DNA of 64,000 bases, from assembly GCF_963576545.1 (NCBI RefSeq), contig NC_083651.1, forward strand, positions 24,803,748 to 24,867,747, in the 5' to 3' direction. Below, piece after piece: positions 23,860-36,276 of this stretch. The position numbers were made by a program, and so were the translations under genes. Positions within the stretch are counted from its first letter, which is position 1. Every line of letters starts with the position of its first letter. Under the pieces are notes generated by a model. That model did not search any database. It saw only the letters and a program-made list of their open reading frames with translations, and was not told where the DNA came from. This stretch comes from Limanda limanda. Lineage: Eukaryota; Chordata; Actinopteri; Pleuronectiformes; Pleuronectidae.

Positions 23860-25111
23860 CAAGTGTTGTGCTAAATTATCAAGGTAAACACTATGTCAAG
23901 TTGGGTCCACCTTTGGGCTGGGCAGACTGATGATGGCACAATTCAACATGGCTGCATCCAGCTACTTATTCCACCGATGTCTGTTTTGGGAACCGTTCAT
24001 ATAACGTTTGTTATTGTTAAGGGCCCAGGGAGAAGCTGTTAATATTGGTACGATTTGAACGTGATTTATTGAATATTAATTATATGTGACTTAACCTGTG
24101 ACCAGCGCTCTGTAACAATCAGTTGGGGTGGACTTGAACACATCTTCATGATTTGTTTTCAAAATAAAAGCACAAGCCTTTGTTCTGTTCAGTAACTGCA
24201 GTAGCATTTTTCATCAAATAGTAACTGGGGCCTTTGTTTGCTTCACTCGCAGAAGGTTACAGGCTTTTATGTCTAATCCCCTCTGTGTGTTCAGTAATTT
24301 GTCATGTTTCATAATGCAGGCTCCCATGACACTGTTTGAAGCAACACAACACATCCTGTACCTGTTTCAAATTTAAAGCCTATAGCTATTTCATAGAACC
24401 GGTCAGTGGGCAACAAAGCAAGGACAATACACACATACTTTACAGCATTTTTAATACTTATTTTTGATTACATAGATAATATATCATTTTTACTTAACCA
24501 GTTTAATGAGAGACTCCATCTAACGTTCTAAAATATGCTAAAACAATGAGGCTGTTGTATTTGTCATTGTGTGTTTAAAGTGGCTTATCCATTTGTAAGA
24601 GAAAAAAATAAATCTGTAATGTAATCAGGCCTGATTACTTTTTTCACACTGACTACATTTTTAAATTGGTTTTAAAATAAATGCTCTGAAGATGTTTAAA
24701 CAACCTCAACAAACTGTATTCTGTGTTCACTGTTACATGGTGACAGTGACCCCAGTCATATTGTTTTTTATTTTGATTATATTTGTTCAACCAAATCCAC
24801 AATCCTTACCTAACCTTACAATCACATTCAAACCCTAGTCTGTGATGTGACAGGTGTGCTCTTCATCAGCTCAATAAAACAAACCAAACCCCCTCCTTGC
24901 AACATTACTGCTGTAATGGATAATGTAATTAGCTTAAAAAAAGATCCCATGAACATAATCCAGCTAGTGATGCCATTTCCACGGTTTTGTATTTCTACAC
25001 GTGTAGCACGGGAGATGCCATGTGTGGATGTAGCAGATTTGTGGATGTTGAAGATTTATAGATGTTGGAAGGCGTCTTTGGCTTTGCTTTTCTGAAAAAC
25101 AAAATAATATA
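23860..25111. other. No gene recognised
   Basis: No exon, RNA gene or transposon end was identified. Sequence is moderately AT-rich with short chance frames. Confidence 0.55.
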
Positions 25112-25349
25112 ATAATTTAGACTACTTTAGTTGTATAGCACTTTCTAAAAACATACTTTTGGCAACACAGCAAGAAAAGTAAATAAAAACTTGAACACAT
25201 TAGATCAGCAATATGATAATAAAAATAAATGAACTGGTGAAATAAAAGGTGAAAAGAACAGTAAAAATACAACATCACATGAAAGTAAGTCTATAAAAAT
25301 GTGTTTTGAGAAGTGATTTAAAAGAAGTTACTGACATTACGAGTCTTAA
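25112..25349 (-). repeat. Older retroelement fragment, part 1 (L2/RTE-like)
   Basis: TTGTATAGCACTTTCTAAAAAC is followed by an A-rich tract and AAAAATGTGTTTTGAGAAGTG. I associate this with a dispersed fish retroelement 3' region read in reverse. The family name is uncertain. The copy is interrupted at TTAA 25346-25349 by the Kolobok-like element and resumes at 27784. Confidence 0.5.
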
Positions 25350-25514
25350 AGGAGACCTATTATGCCCATTTCACCGCAGATGATATGGTTCCTTGGGGTC
25401 TTAATGAAATGTCTGTAACATTTTTTGGTCAAAATACCACAAGGATAATTTAAAACAGCAGCCTTCTTACCCTGTCTAAAACAGCCCTCTTCAGATTGAC
25501 CTGTTTTGAGTTCC

Positions 25515-25570
25515 CCCGCCCCCCCCCCTCTCCTTGCCCCGCCCCCTCTCACCACCTCGCCCCCCCCCCT
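25515..25570. repeat. C-rich low-complexity tract
   Basis: Several runs of 5-9 Cs (for example 25519-25528 and 25559-25569) lie inside the Kolobok-like element. On the minus strand they are closely spaced G runs that could form a G-quadruplex. Confidence 0.8.
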
Positions 25571-25828
25571 GTCAATCACACACACACACATCCACTTTCA
25601 CGTCTTAAATCTCTCCTTAGCATATTTAAGGTTGTTAAAATAATTTTAAGTCACTGTCATACACATATATTTCTGTATTTGTTTGTTGTGTTTCTTCATT
25701 GAAGCTACAATTTTAAAACTACAACACCTTCTGATAAGGATGTACATTTATTTAAATACATGCATTAGATATGTGTGTATACAGTATATAATTGTATGTG
25801 TATATTTATTCATACAGGGCATATATAC

Positions 25829-25922
25829 ACAGACACAGGCACACACACAGATATACACAGACACACACGCACACACACACACACACACACACGCACACTT
25901 ATAGACACAGACACACACACAG
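25829..25922. repeat. Imperfect CA-rich microsatellite
   Basis: ACACAG and ACACACGC variants surround a cleaner CA run at about 25870-25892. The interruptions suggest an old repeat. Confidence 0.9.
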
Positions 25923-26360
25923 GCTGGCAAAGAGATGTGGGGGCTAGCTTTGGAAGCTAACACTGCTGCAACTTTTGCGGCGAAATGCACTTAAAACCCG
26001 GGTATGAGTCTATTATAAAGCGAGCGACGTAGGGGCAACGAGCTGCTGGTGACCGGCACCAGTGCTCGGCTTGCATGGAGCAAATCTATAAGAGCCACAA
26101 AAGTTATAATGCGCAGCTCTCTCCCCCCCTCCTCCTCCTCGGCTTCGCTAGCCGGGCGCTGAGCGAGCCCACCGGCACCGGTACAATGCAACCGGAGACC
26201 GGGGGAGGGTCCTTGAACACGTTCCGGTGCTAGTTTCTAACAAAGACAGACACACACAGAAGCTACGAGTCGGGTTAGCCTCCGAGTGCATTGTTTTCTA
26301 TGTAAACATGCTGCCTGCCCGGGACGCCACAGACATACACACACACAAGCTAGACTCCGA

Positions 26361-26945
26361 GAGCTAACAGCGGCACCTCCGGGTAGCGATCACCGCGACG
26401 TCCCGCAGCTAACACCGGCACCTCCGGGTAGCGATCACAGCGACGTCCCGCAGCTAACACCGGCACCTCCGGGTAGCGATCACCGCGATGTCCCGCAGCT
26501 AACACCGGCACCTCCGGGTAGCGATCACCGCGACGTCCCGCAGCTAACACCGGCACCTCCGGGTAGCGATCACCACGACGTCCCGCAGCTAACACCGCCA
26601 CCTCAGGGTAGCGATCACCGGGACGTCCCGCAGCTAACACCGGCACCTCTGGGTAGCGATCACCGGGACGTCCCGCAGCTAACACCGGCACCTCCGGGTA
26701 GCGATCACCGGGACGTCCCGCAGCTAACACCGGCACCTCCGGGTAGCGATCACCGGGACGTCCCGCAGCTAACACCGGCACCTCAGGGTAGCGATCACCG
26801 GGACGTCCCGCAGCTAACACCGGCACCTCCGGGTAGCGATCACCGGGACGTCCCGCAGCTAACACCGGCACCTCCGGGTAGCGATCACCGGGACGTCCCG
26901 CAGCTAACACCGGCACCTCCGGGGAGCAATCACCGGGACGTCCCG
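26361..26945. repeat. Minisatellite, 13 x 45 bp
   Basis: Thirteen head-to-tail units of exactly 45 bases, reading CAGCTAACACCGGCACCTCC then GGGTAGCGATCACCG and CGACGTCCCG with a few substitutions. The period is a multiple of three and free of stops, so both strands stay open: the plus strand gives a 15-residue repeat (QLTPAPPGSDHRDVP) over 234 codons and the minus strand gives VPVLAAGRPGDRYPE over 188 codons. The open frames follow from the period and GC-rich unit and are not evidence of a protein. No family is recognised. The array is CpG-rich, with a CpG in most units at GCGAT, GACGT and CCCG. Confidence 0.95.
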
Positions 26946-26966
26946 GATCTGACAGCGGCGGTGCAC

Positions 26967-27008
26967 GGAGGTGCCGGTGTTAGCTGCTAACGCTAGGCTA
27001 GCGTTAGC
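26967..27008. repeat. Inverted partial minisatellite unit and 23-base palindrome
   Basis: GGAGGTGCCGGTGTTAGCTG (26967-26986) is the exact reverse complement of the first 20 bases of the 45-bp unit, so the array can fold back on its own end. It is followed at once by a palindrome with 11-base arms, GCTAACGCTAG, around a single G (26986-27008). Confidence 0.85.
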
Positions 27009-27172
27009 GTCGCTAGCAGCAAGCTAACGTTATCTCCCGACAAAAAGCTGTTTGGATTCATACATGCTGCTTCTACCGGGGCAAAACACACACAGCTGAG
27101 GCAGCACAACCACCGCATCAAAACAGTGAAGCAGCTTCGAGCTCCTACCTGGAAAAAACACCAACAGCTCGC

Positions 27173-27335
27173 TCTCCCGGCTCCGGGCTCTCGTCTCCCG
27201 GGCTCCAGGCTCCGGGCTACGAGCTACGCGGTTCGCTCCGGGCTCCAGGCTCCAGGCTACGAGCTACGAAGTGGGTCCGGGCTCCAGGCTACGAGCTAAG
27301 AGCTACGCGGTGGGTCCGGGCTCCAGGCTCCGGTG
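27173..27335. repeat. GC-rich imperfect tandem array
   Basis: GGGCTCCAGGCTCC and GGCTACGAGCTACG motifs recur about four times with variable spacing of roughly 40-50 bases. It lies between the minisatellite and the THAP remnant and probably replaced deleted transposase sequence. Confidence 0.8.
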
Positions 27336-27341
27336 GTGGCC

Positions 27342-27461
27342 ATCATATATGAACTCAATCCATCTCAAGCTTGTGTCTTCTGAAGCTGGAGTCACATGAA
27401 GAGCTTTGTGCTGATTTGTGCAGCCCAGCACTGAGCATCTCAGTGGTCGAATTCGTTTCAT
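27342..27461 (-). pseudogene. Truncated THAP zinc-finger frame of the Kolobok-like element
   Basis: On the minus strand an ATG at 27461 opens MKRIRPLRCSVLGC, followed by a run ending in LRWIEFIYDG. The C-x4-C pair, the W about 20 residues later and the aromatic/hydrophobic spacing fit the first half of a THAP (C2CH) DNA-binding domain, in which a later C-x2-H completes the zinc site. That second half is absent: the frame runs straight into the GC-rich array. The upstream frame stays open to 27659, but those residues look non-domain. In the intact family the domain would bind the element's ends; this remnant should be non-functional. Confidence 0.65.
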
Positions 27462-27783
27462 GCTGCTAGTTTCCAAGGCTCGCAAGAATGCAATGGCGGC
27501 GCACACCGATGGACCGTCAATAAAGTGGGTGGTTCTTAAATCTATGGTGGTTCCATCTATTGGTGGGATAGATCTATGGGGGAGTGGGTTTTGGGCGAGT
27601 GTGACGTACATCAGACCAATAATCCCATTGGACGCACTCTCGCACATAGTTTCTGACATAGAGGAAACACAACAAATCGGGGGAGTTGTTTTTTTCCAGA
27701 GTTTTTGGGACGGTAGACATGCCAGATACCCAAAATAACGTGTAGAAGCACTACAAAAGTGGCATTTTCATAATAGGTGCCCT

Positions 27784-27895
27784 TTAAGCCGGCCAAAGCC
27801 GAGGGGTCCTGATGGCAAAAGCACAGTCACCTTAAGTTTTCAACCTTGGCTCCACCTGAGGATCTAAGGCTGCGTGCAGTCACATAAGGGGTCAA
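27784..27895 (-). repeat. Older retroelement fragment, part 2
   Basis: After TTAA, the sequence GATGGCAAAAGCACAGTCAC followed by TTTTCAACCTTGG and GAGGATCTAAGG continues the fish retroelement begun at 25112. I recognise the pattern (GCAAAAGCCCGGTCACC-like) from dispersed fish copies. A short stretch is missing relative to that memory, so the copy was already decayed. Confidence 0.5.
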
Positions 27896-30569
27896 TAATT
27901 CTGTGATGATGATCCTTCTGAGTAATAATTGAGTTTGTTTCACAGTAAAATGTAAAATGCCCAATTTTGAAATATATTTGCCTGTATGTATAGCAACCCC
28001 ACACTTGTATACACTAGCATTGGCTTACACTGATACTAGCTAACAGCTAACTGCAATTAATATGAGCCAATATCTACAAATATCTCACACCTGCATGGTA
28101 ACTTGCTGATAAAGCACCAAACAGAAGTGTGTGCGCTAGTTCAGACTCTTTTCATTTCCCCATGCAACACCAGCGTTGTTTTAAAAGCGTTTGTAAAAAC
28201 ACTTGTTAACTGAGCACAGCGTGTGCATCGTTGCGGCTACAGTGGAAAGAGATGTACATTTGACCAACAAAGATATGCTTCATCAAGATAGTAATATACG
28301 CCTATTTAGCTGTATACTACTGCTCTTGTGAGCAAAGTGAAATCTATTCCTCTGTGCAAGTGCATCTGGAGATGGCACTCTGATTGCTGGATGTCATTTT
28401 TATGCCATTAATCTGTGGGAAGGGGATTTGAACCATGTGCTTTTGACCATGAACCAAGATTTGATCAGATTTCTGATGGTTATGCTTGACAGCTACATGT
28501 ACTCACACGAGTATGGTATCGTGTGTGTCATGCCCATGCTGTCTTAGCTGTCACCGAACAATAGCCAGCGCACACAAACGTTTGAAGAGTTTCTGGTGCA
28601 TATTCAAATTTTTTTTTCTTAAACCGATTACAGACCAAAACACAATAGATGCATTTGTTTGAATTCAAATGGTGTGACTAAATGTTTTAGTTGCACTTTC
28701 AAGTAATATTTGTGTCGTTTAAGTAACACACTATTTCCCCTATACCCCACCCCGAGTGAATTGTTTTTGTCAACAAATTTAAAATGAATTAGATATGGTG
28801 CCTTACTGGTGAATTTTAGAGGTCTTAGTAGTATGTTTGATATTTTTACAAAACCAAAATAATATTGCATAGCTTTTTTATATTAAGCTAGGCTAAAAAT
28901 ATAGTAGCTCTCCCTCTGCACTTGACACACTTTTACCAAGATATTGGAATCAATCTTCTCCTCTCTTTTTCAACAACAAAATAAATCATCAAACATTTCC
29001 CTAAAATGCTGTACTCTTCCTTCAAATACTGTAGCAGTTCAAATGTGTTTGTCTTTGGCTCAAAAATACTTCCAGGCAGTTTCAGAAAATGTCCACATCC
29101 CTCTCTGCCTGTGGTGTCCTGCTTGCACTCAAGCAGGAGTACTGTGTGAGGGGGTTACAGCGGGGGGTGACTTGAGAAAGTGCAGAACCCGGTATAATGG
29201 ACAAGCATTTGGCACCTTTTCCCCCAGAGAGGCTGCAATGGCCACAGCCCAATCACTGTCTGTTGAGGCACTGTAGCGTGTTGGCTCATTCGACAAAATC
29301 CATAGTCTGCCCCCTGCCTGCCTGCCTCGCCCACCCTGGTCAGCACATAGGAACCTGCCGCCAAGCCAAACATTCACTGATGAAAAACAAATACAATACT
29401 GTCAGCCTCACTACCTCACAAGCTGCAAATTACTCTGTGAATTCAAGCTTCTAATGCATTTACCTCCCAAGCCCCACCACAGACAATTGTAGAGGTTGAT
29501 GTAGCTAGTTAACTATGTCGTAAGCATATAAATATTCTGTAGAATATAAACATCCCCAAGGAGGGCTCCTGTTAAACTGCTTGACAAATGTCACTGATCT
29601 GTTTGGTTTACAATTACCAGTTACATTAGCATAGCAGCCATATACCTGTCAGGTGTTGGGTGGCCTCTTCAGCCTATCATAAAATATAGCAAGCCGTTTC
29701 TTTTTGAGTTTGTTTTTCAACTCCTGTGCCGTTGTCTTTTATTATAGACCATGCTGGCAACTTCAGAGAGACAGGGATCAATATGAGAGCCACTGGAGGG
29801 TGCATTAGAGGATTCACCAACTGGGTCCCTCTCTCTGTTCATACTGTATCAAAGGAATCTAATTAGGGAAAGAACAATGGCGTATATGGTTAAGAAGTAG
29901 CTTCTGGATGAGAGTCTGAGAGAAACAAAGAGAGATGCTTTGGTTTTTCTCACGAGGTGGGAGGGGAGATAGATGGTCAATTGCTCTATATTCCATCAGT
30001 CAGATAATTTCATTTCAGATTGATACTCAGGAGATGAGGGTCAGGATGATCATTGAAAACAGGGAATGTTTTTCTAAAACTTGAAAAACAATTACTGAGT
30101 ATTTTTGTTTGGGGCTTTATTTTACCCAGGAGGTAGCACAAAATCAAAGTCTGGCTTCCAAGAGATAACTTGGCAAAAAGAAGTCAACTTTGTGAGTGGA
30201 CGTGCTGTGACAGGGGCACAAGAAAGAGAAATCTGTCAGACAGCCTTCAACAAATGGGACTCGCTCAGCTGTCAAGGACGGTCTCCAATGCTTGAGACCA
30301 TCCCTGAACAGAGACACACCACCATATCTTAAGATGCTCATCACGTTATGATGCCATCAAAGTTCCGTTCCACCTCATGTATTAAATGTTCAGTTCAAAA
30401 AAGAAACTGTTGGAAACACTGATATGTGAGCCTTGAGGTGTAGATATAATCAATAGCCTATAAATAAGTCATGGGCAGCAAACTGCCATCAGTGCTTTAT
30501 CAGGTTAATAAAAACATAGAATAACCCAAGGACTTTAATGAAAGAGCACAGCATTAAATGCACAATCAA
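27896..30569. other. No gene recognised
   Basis: Several 70-110-codon frames on both strands (for example 28944-29276 plus) overlap each other and show no domain or splice context. Treated as noncoding. Confidence 0.55.
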
Positions 30570-30598
30570 TGTGGATGTGTAAAACATACACATCCACA
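30570..30598. repeat. Small hairpin, 12-bp stem
   Basis: TGTGGATGTGTA (30570-30581) pairs perfectly with 30587-30598 around the loop AAACA. There is no following T run and no associated gene. It may be chance. Confidence 0.5.
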
Positions 30599-31264
30599 AG
30601 AAATAGAATTCAAATCGATAAAAATGTTGCTATTCATCATTGTGTGGAATAAAATCACATACAACTACTAGAACTACTAGACATATAAGAAAAATAGGAA
30701 AATTCAAGTTATCTGATGAGTAAAAACAGCATTTAAAATGGATCCAAAAGAAAATGGGAAAGGAAAAAAAAGAACAGTTAGAATTGAATGACATTGTACA
30801 AGTGCACAGAGGCAAGTGGACTCATCTTGATCTACTGAGGATACGACGACCTGGATGACTGAGCACTTTGACGGATTTATTAAATAAAATACAATTCAAA
30901 TAATTTTATATCACATGGAGGGATACAGATCTGTGCAAAAACATATTTTCAAAGACTTTTCACAACCAGCCTTCAGGTATGTGTGTGTTGCATATTCATA
31001 AAACTAGTCCCTGTTATGGAGAGAGAACTGTTGGTAACAGTGAGGTGCAAAGATGGGAAGGAAAAAGAAGACAATGCACACCAGAGACTGTCCAAGGGAT
31101 TTTCGTGATGGGTTAAGCTGGCTGCTGCATATGGAATGTCTCTACCCGGAGAAGTGCTTCAAAACTTACATTTTTCTGCCGAACCATTATTGGAGAGCTA
31201 ACAGTAAAGGGAGGTAATACAAAATGGAGAGGAAAGTGCAATAAAGGTCCAATGGATTGGATTT

Positions 31265-31335
31265 GCACATGGACTCTAACCAGGGATGTTGCTGTTACAT
31301 AATCAGTGTCCTAAACCCCTGAGCTATCTATGTCT
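31265..31335 (-). repeat. Possible tRNA-derived SINE head
   Basis: On the minus strand TAGCTCAGGGG (31327-31317) resembles an RNA polymerase III A box and GGTTAGAGTCC (31281-31271) resembles a B box (consensus GGTTCGANTCC), with about 36 bases between them. The layout fits a decayed tRNA-derived SINE rather than a working tRNA gene. No tail was recognised. Confidence 0.45.
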
Positions 31336-31339
31336 CAAA

Positions 31340-34300
31340 ACATCTTGTAGCACATCACTCCTTGTAGGACACAGCAATCATGGACTCTAGGGTAAAAACT
31401 AATTAAATAAATGAAGTGTGCGTGTTTTTGTGAGAACACAAAATGCTAATCTAATTTTACCTTTGAGCAAAACCAAAGAAATACAATAAATCTGTAAATA
31501 AATAAAGCATAAATATGCAAAAATTTTCATAAAAGTCATCTATTTTATAGTGGCAGAGGAAAATAAATTCAAAACAACTATAACATGCACGGAAAGATAA
31601 ATAGATCAGTGACACTTGCCTTCCACCCTCCAGCCTCCTTCTCTGTGCGCCAGGACCATGGCTATAAATTCTTTCATGGTTTTGGCAATGATACAAAAAC
31701 ACTTGTCCTGTGCACTTTGATCAACAGCCTGATGCAAGATATATATTACCAATGAACCAAAGAGACTAACAGATTAATGTTGAAGGCAAACAACATCCTG
31801 TGGAAAACTATAAAAGGTGCCTCAACTTCAGTTGCTTTCTGGGAGGAGGCCATTTTAATTGATGGTCCAAAGTCACACCAATTCGGGCAAAGAAAACACT
31901 GCCTGTGTTTGGCTAAGGAGGCCAGTGTCAGCAAAGTCCCCGAAGCAACAGTTGGCTAAATAAGCCTTGTCAGGTCTTACTATCACAGTCAAGATCTGTA
32001 TGGGGAATTTATAACCCTGCAATTGTTGTTGTTTCAATGGGCCCGAGAGAGCCCCCCAGAGATCTATGCAGTCTTAAGATGCTGAAGAGATCCACACTGA
32101 GACTGAACAAACCCAGGGGACAGCCGGCCTGTCAGTGCTGTGTTTGAAGAAGGCCTCAAATAGGTCTGTCTGTCACCACAGAGCAAATGTTTTAATCTGA
32201 GAGAAAACAGCACCTCTGAGATTCATCCACTGCTTTATTGAGACCACGCCGACTCTACATTAAGTGTTCACCAAGTGCTGTTTGAGTCTGTCACTTAAGA
32301 TAGATACTGGTGAGAAAATGTGCTAGCCCCATATGACCTCCCCTCCATGCGTGGGTAATTCAGCTAAAATCTTTTAACACTGCCTGTGTGAGCAATCGGC
32401 TAATTCTCGCCATATGCTGTAGTGTACTGATGGATATATGTTAAACCAAATGAGCTAATGTTTCAAAAACATATTTATCATATTTCATATTTCATTACCG
32501 ATCTCAGTTTTATTCACACATTTATGCTAACATATGTTCTAACCTGAATCAGGTCGCTGTTGCTAAGATCACCAGGATGATAGAAATAAGTTTGTGTTGC
32601 CATGGGAACCACACAGTGAGTCATCCTGGCTGCAAACATGGTAAACAACATGGCGGAGTGTTGATGAAATGAGTAAAAAAGAATCAGATGTTTCAATCTC
32701 ATGACAGTAAATAGAAAACAATTCAATTGGAATATGTGAGTGATCACTTGGTAAGACAGGACACAGTGAACAGCAGAGTCAGCTTTTCTAGCAGCAGATT
32801 GTGGATGTAATTGATATTCATGTCATACTGTTAACAGATTTAGAGGACAAAGGTAAAATATTCCTCAACTGGGCTGTTTATAGCAGAGCCGCTCTGTTGT
32901 TGCAATACGAGTTGGAGTCAAAACACAGTTTATAGAGTTAGCAGCCTCCTCCAGAGAGCCAGAGCGTGAAACAAGATAAGTGGAGATGAAATTTCACTAT
33001 ATGGTGCTGTGGTTATTGAACTACTAATACCTCATTGGACATCCTCCTACTCCTAAAAGCACAACTTTCTGACTAAACAAGCTCAAGGCTTTTGTGGCAG
33101 CCTCAAGCTTACACTGTGTGTGATGTTTCTTCGTGAGTGGCATATTGTTGGATGCCTGTGTGGTTGAAGTTTATGACTAATTTTGAATATAGTTTATTTA
33201 CCACTTGAAGTGATTGTGAAAGTTTTAGCACACAGCTGCCTATTTAGACATCCAGCAGACCCAAAGCAACATTTGGGTCATTTGTTGGGCAACCATTGAG
33301 AAATATTGTATATTTACTCCCCTTTTATCTCTGTTTTGGTCTCCACAACCACATAATTATAGAATATATTAGTTTGTAAATTCTGACAGAGTTTGTTACA
33401 AAAGTTGTTGGTTGGAAATCAGCTGGAAATGAGGATAATACGATTGTTGAGACCGAACTACAACGATCAAGCTGTAGGCAGTGAAACAAAAAATGATCCA
33501 AGGACACTGAAGACGTCTGTAGAGTTCGAAAATTGGTTGTAAATCAGTGATGCCCGGGCCACACTGGCTCTGTGAGCCTGTGATCTGCTGCATCTCACAG
33601 GCGCCTGTTGTTCACACAGGGAGTGTGTCTGCAGTGGAGCTGCTTTGTGAGGTTTCTGGTATGACTACTGTATTTTCACATACGCCATTCTCACAGCCAG
33701 TGTGGCCAATGTGTGAGTTTACCAACACGAATGGTTAACATAGCTTCATGGAGTTATTGGATAACATTGAGAGGATACATGGGTGGTGGTACGTTTTGTC
33801 TTCTGCAAGCTTATATAACTATCAACCCTAATGCTAATTGTTATTCACAGATCATTCAATTCAATTTAATAAAACGAATGCCCTTATCCATTCGTGGCAT
33901 TTTCCTCTAATTAATTGACATAAATAAAACTAAAACTAAAGCATAGGCATTGAATGGGTTACACAATCACTCTACAAAATAGTTTTACATTGACTAAAGT
34001 GCAGCTCTACTCATTACTACAACATTAAACAGTCTTATTTTAATAATTTATTCATCTTAATTTGTAATGAGGACATGGCTGTCTTGAAACATTAACAACA
34101 TAGAGCTATTCAGTACTTATTAGGGATGCTGATGGCTGTCAAGGCTATGTGATCACTGAATGAATAATTTCTAAGACACATTTTTAGATCAACTGTGATT
34201 CATTTTTAATGAACTTGGTTGATCAGTGATACATTTTTTAAATTTTATAACCAACACAGCTCAGAGAACAGAGATCTGTTTGATCACACCAGTGTTGAAC

Positions 34301-36237
34301 ACAACGACCAAGCAAGTGAGAATTGTCCTCCCCAGACCAGCTGTCCCCTGTCCTCCCCACCAGAGAGCATCTGGTCTGGGGATCATAGTGTACCGATGGA
34401 CTCTGCTTATTATATAATTTTAGGAAAATCACAGTAATCCAGTAAATGTACAAAGATTGTGTCTTATTTGATTTCAGACTGTGTACAGAACCAATATCTG
34501 TCTCATGCCTGTATGCTAAATCAGTATCCATCGATTAAGCGTTGCGTCCTTTTGTCAAACTCAAAGGAGATAATCAAAAAGATGATCAAAAACAATGCTA
34601 CAGAACTAGAGGCAGGTTTATTTCATATCCTTTACATTGGTTCTTGTCAAAGCCTGGCAGCTGCATTACACCATATATTATTATATACATAATTACCAAT
34701 GCTAATCAATAAGAGACTTTCAGTCAGAGACCTGGGTGCCATTTTGCTACTAGCAGCTAATGTTGCACTTAGCAGCTAACCTCAAGCAGACATAAGCTCA
34801 ACAGAGCTCTGGATTACTCTCTTGATTAACTACAGAAAATGCAGTTGACGTCACTTAGGGACATGTATCAGACTTCATGCAGCTAAACTGCTTTTGCATA
34901 TAGGCTATCAACGCGTTGCGGTTCGTCTTAACAGGTCTCACAAAATGAAACTTACATTTTTAGGTTTGGTCCTCTCTTAGCTGTGTTATGACAAATTATA
35001 AATATATAACAAAAAAGATAACAACACAAGTATTTTTACATCTCATCCTCTGTCTTTAGCTGTAGACCTCGAACATGTTTGATGACTCATCCTGCATTAA
35101 GTGACTCATTAATTCTGTGTCCAATGATGAAGTGTCTGGAATTTCTAGCTTCCTCCCTATGACTAGTAATTCTGCCAGTTAACGGCTGGTGCACCAGGAA
35201 CGACAATTCATTGGTTAATTAACTTCACAGGAGGATGGTGGTGAGGACTCCTCGGCAGAAGACATCAGGCTTTCATCATAACATGTTTAACTGCTAATTC
35301 CAGTCCAGGGCGGCGATGTGCATTCAGTGCTACTTGCTACTGTACATGTCACGACCATTCCCTTCATAACTGCATGTTTCCATCTCACTCAAATATAAGG
35401 AGTGGAATAAAACTCTGACCTCCATTTAAATTACTGCAGGTGATCCACAAATTCAGCACAGTCTAGTGGGGGTATCAAGCTTTGGCTATCCAAGGTTGGA
35501 AAATTCAAAAAGAATTTATAAAAAAGGGTTAATGTACATGATCCACTTTATTTGTTTAAACTGAAAAAAATCTAAATATTTTGAATATTTTTAGGTTGGT
35601 GACATCAAGACTCTATCATTCTTCAGTCTCTTACCCAGCTGTCACACACACACACAAACACACACAAAAGTTTGTTAACACGCTGTTCCATTCACTCTGC
35701 TGCCTCTGTGTCTTATTACCACCCCTGGTCTCCAGTCTTATCTGATAAAAATTCAGTTTTGTGTCGTCTCTCTCTTTTTGTGTGTTGCTCTCCTTTCTCA
35801 TCCCTTCACGAGGAGACAGTAGAAAGCATGGGTGCTGAGCTGATTTTATTTCAAGCCATGCTGGTTCATCAGAATGCAAGTTGACAAGGCTGCCATCTGT
35901 ACAGTTCATCATGGATGCATATCACATACAGCTGGCCATGCATGTAAAATATGACTCTGCTCTGTGTTGTGCATTGTAAATTTCTTTGTATCAGCAAGTT
36001 TGGGATTCTTCCCTTTATTTTTTGAAAAAGATGTTTCACACTTTCCTGTGGGTTTGTATCATACACAATGAGAGCAACACTAAGGTCTTTCTCTTCATTT
36101 CCTTATAATTCATGCTTTCATTCATCAATAGATTACATTACATTTAGTGATTATATGCGATTGTCCCTTTCATTCATTCTGTAAAATGTGAGATCCAGAA
36201 CCACATGAGGAATATAATAAAATCAAGCACAAGCAAG

Positions 36238-36241
<4 letters not shown>
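31340..36241. other. No gene recognised
   Basis: Nearly 5 kb with no recognised exon or repeat apart from a short CA patch at 35642-35667. All frames are below 100 codons, and several overlap on opposite strands (for example around 34220-34530), as chance frames do. Confidence 0.55.

Positions 36242-36275
<34 letters not shown>
36242..36275. repeat. (CA)17 microsatellite
   Basis: A perfect CA run of 34 bases after a GCAAGCAC lead-in. Confidence 0.95.

Positions 36276-36276
<1 letters not shown>

Larger units (their letters stand above)
25350..27783 (-). mobile_element. Kolobok-like non-autonomous DNA transposon, TTAA target
   Basis: The element lies between TTAA 25346-25349 and TTAA 27784-27787. 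Its ends are inverted: AGGAGACCTATTATG at the left and, read inward on the minus strand, AGGGCACCTATTATG at the right (13 of 15 match). A TTAA target plus an internal THAP-type frame (27342-27461, minus) points to the Kolobok superfamily; piggyBac also uses TTAA but has no THAP domain. At 2434 bp, with no transposase core, it cannot move on its own. Its interior has been taken over by C-rich tracts, CA repeats, a 45-bp minisatellite and a GC-rich array. Confidence 0.75.

Noticed and set aside
25829..25922. Regular repeats suggesting a CRISPR-like array
   Set aside because: Plain CA dinucleotide repeats without spacers; the DNA is eukaryotic.
26286..26990. 234-codon plus-strand frame and 188-codon minus-strand frame with 15-residue repeats
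   Set aside because: Both follow automatically from a stop-free 45-base tandem repeat; opposite strands cannot both be selected as proteins, and the array lies in a transposon.
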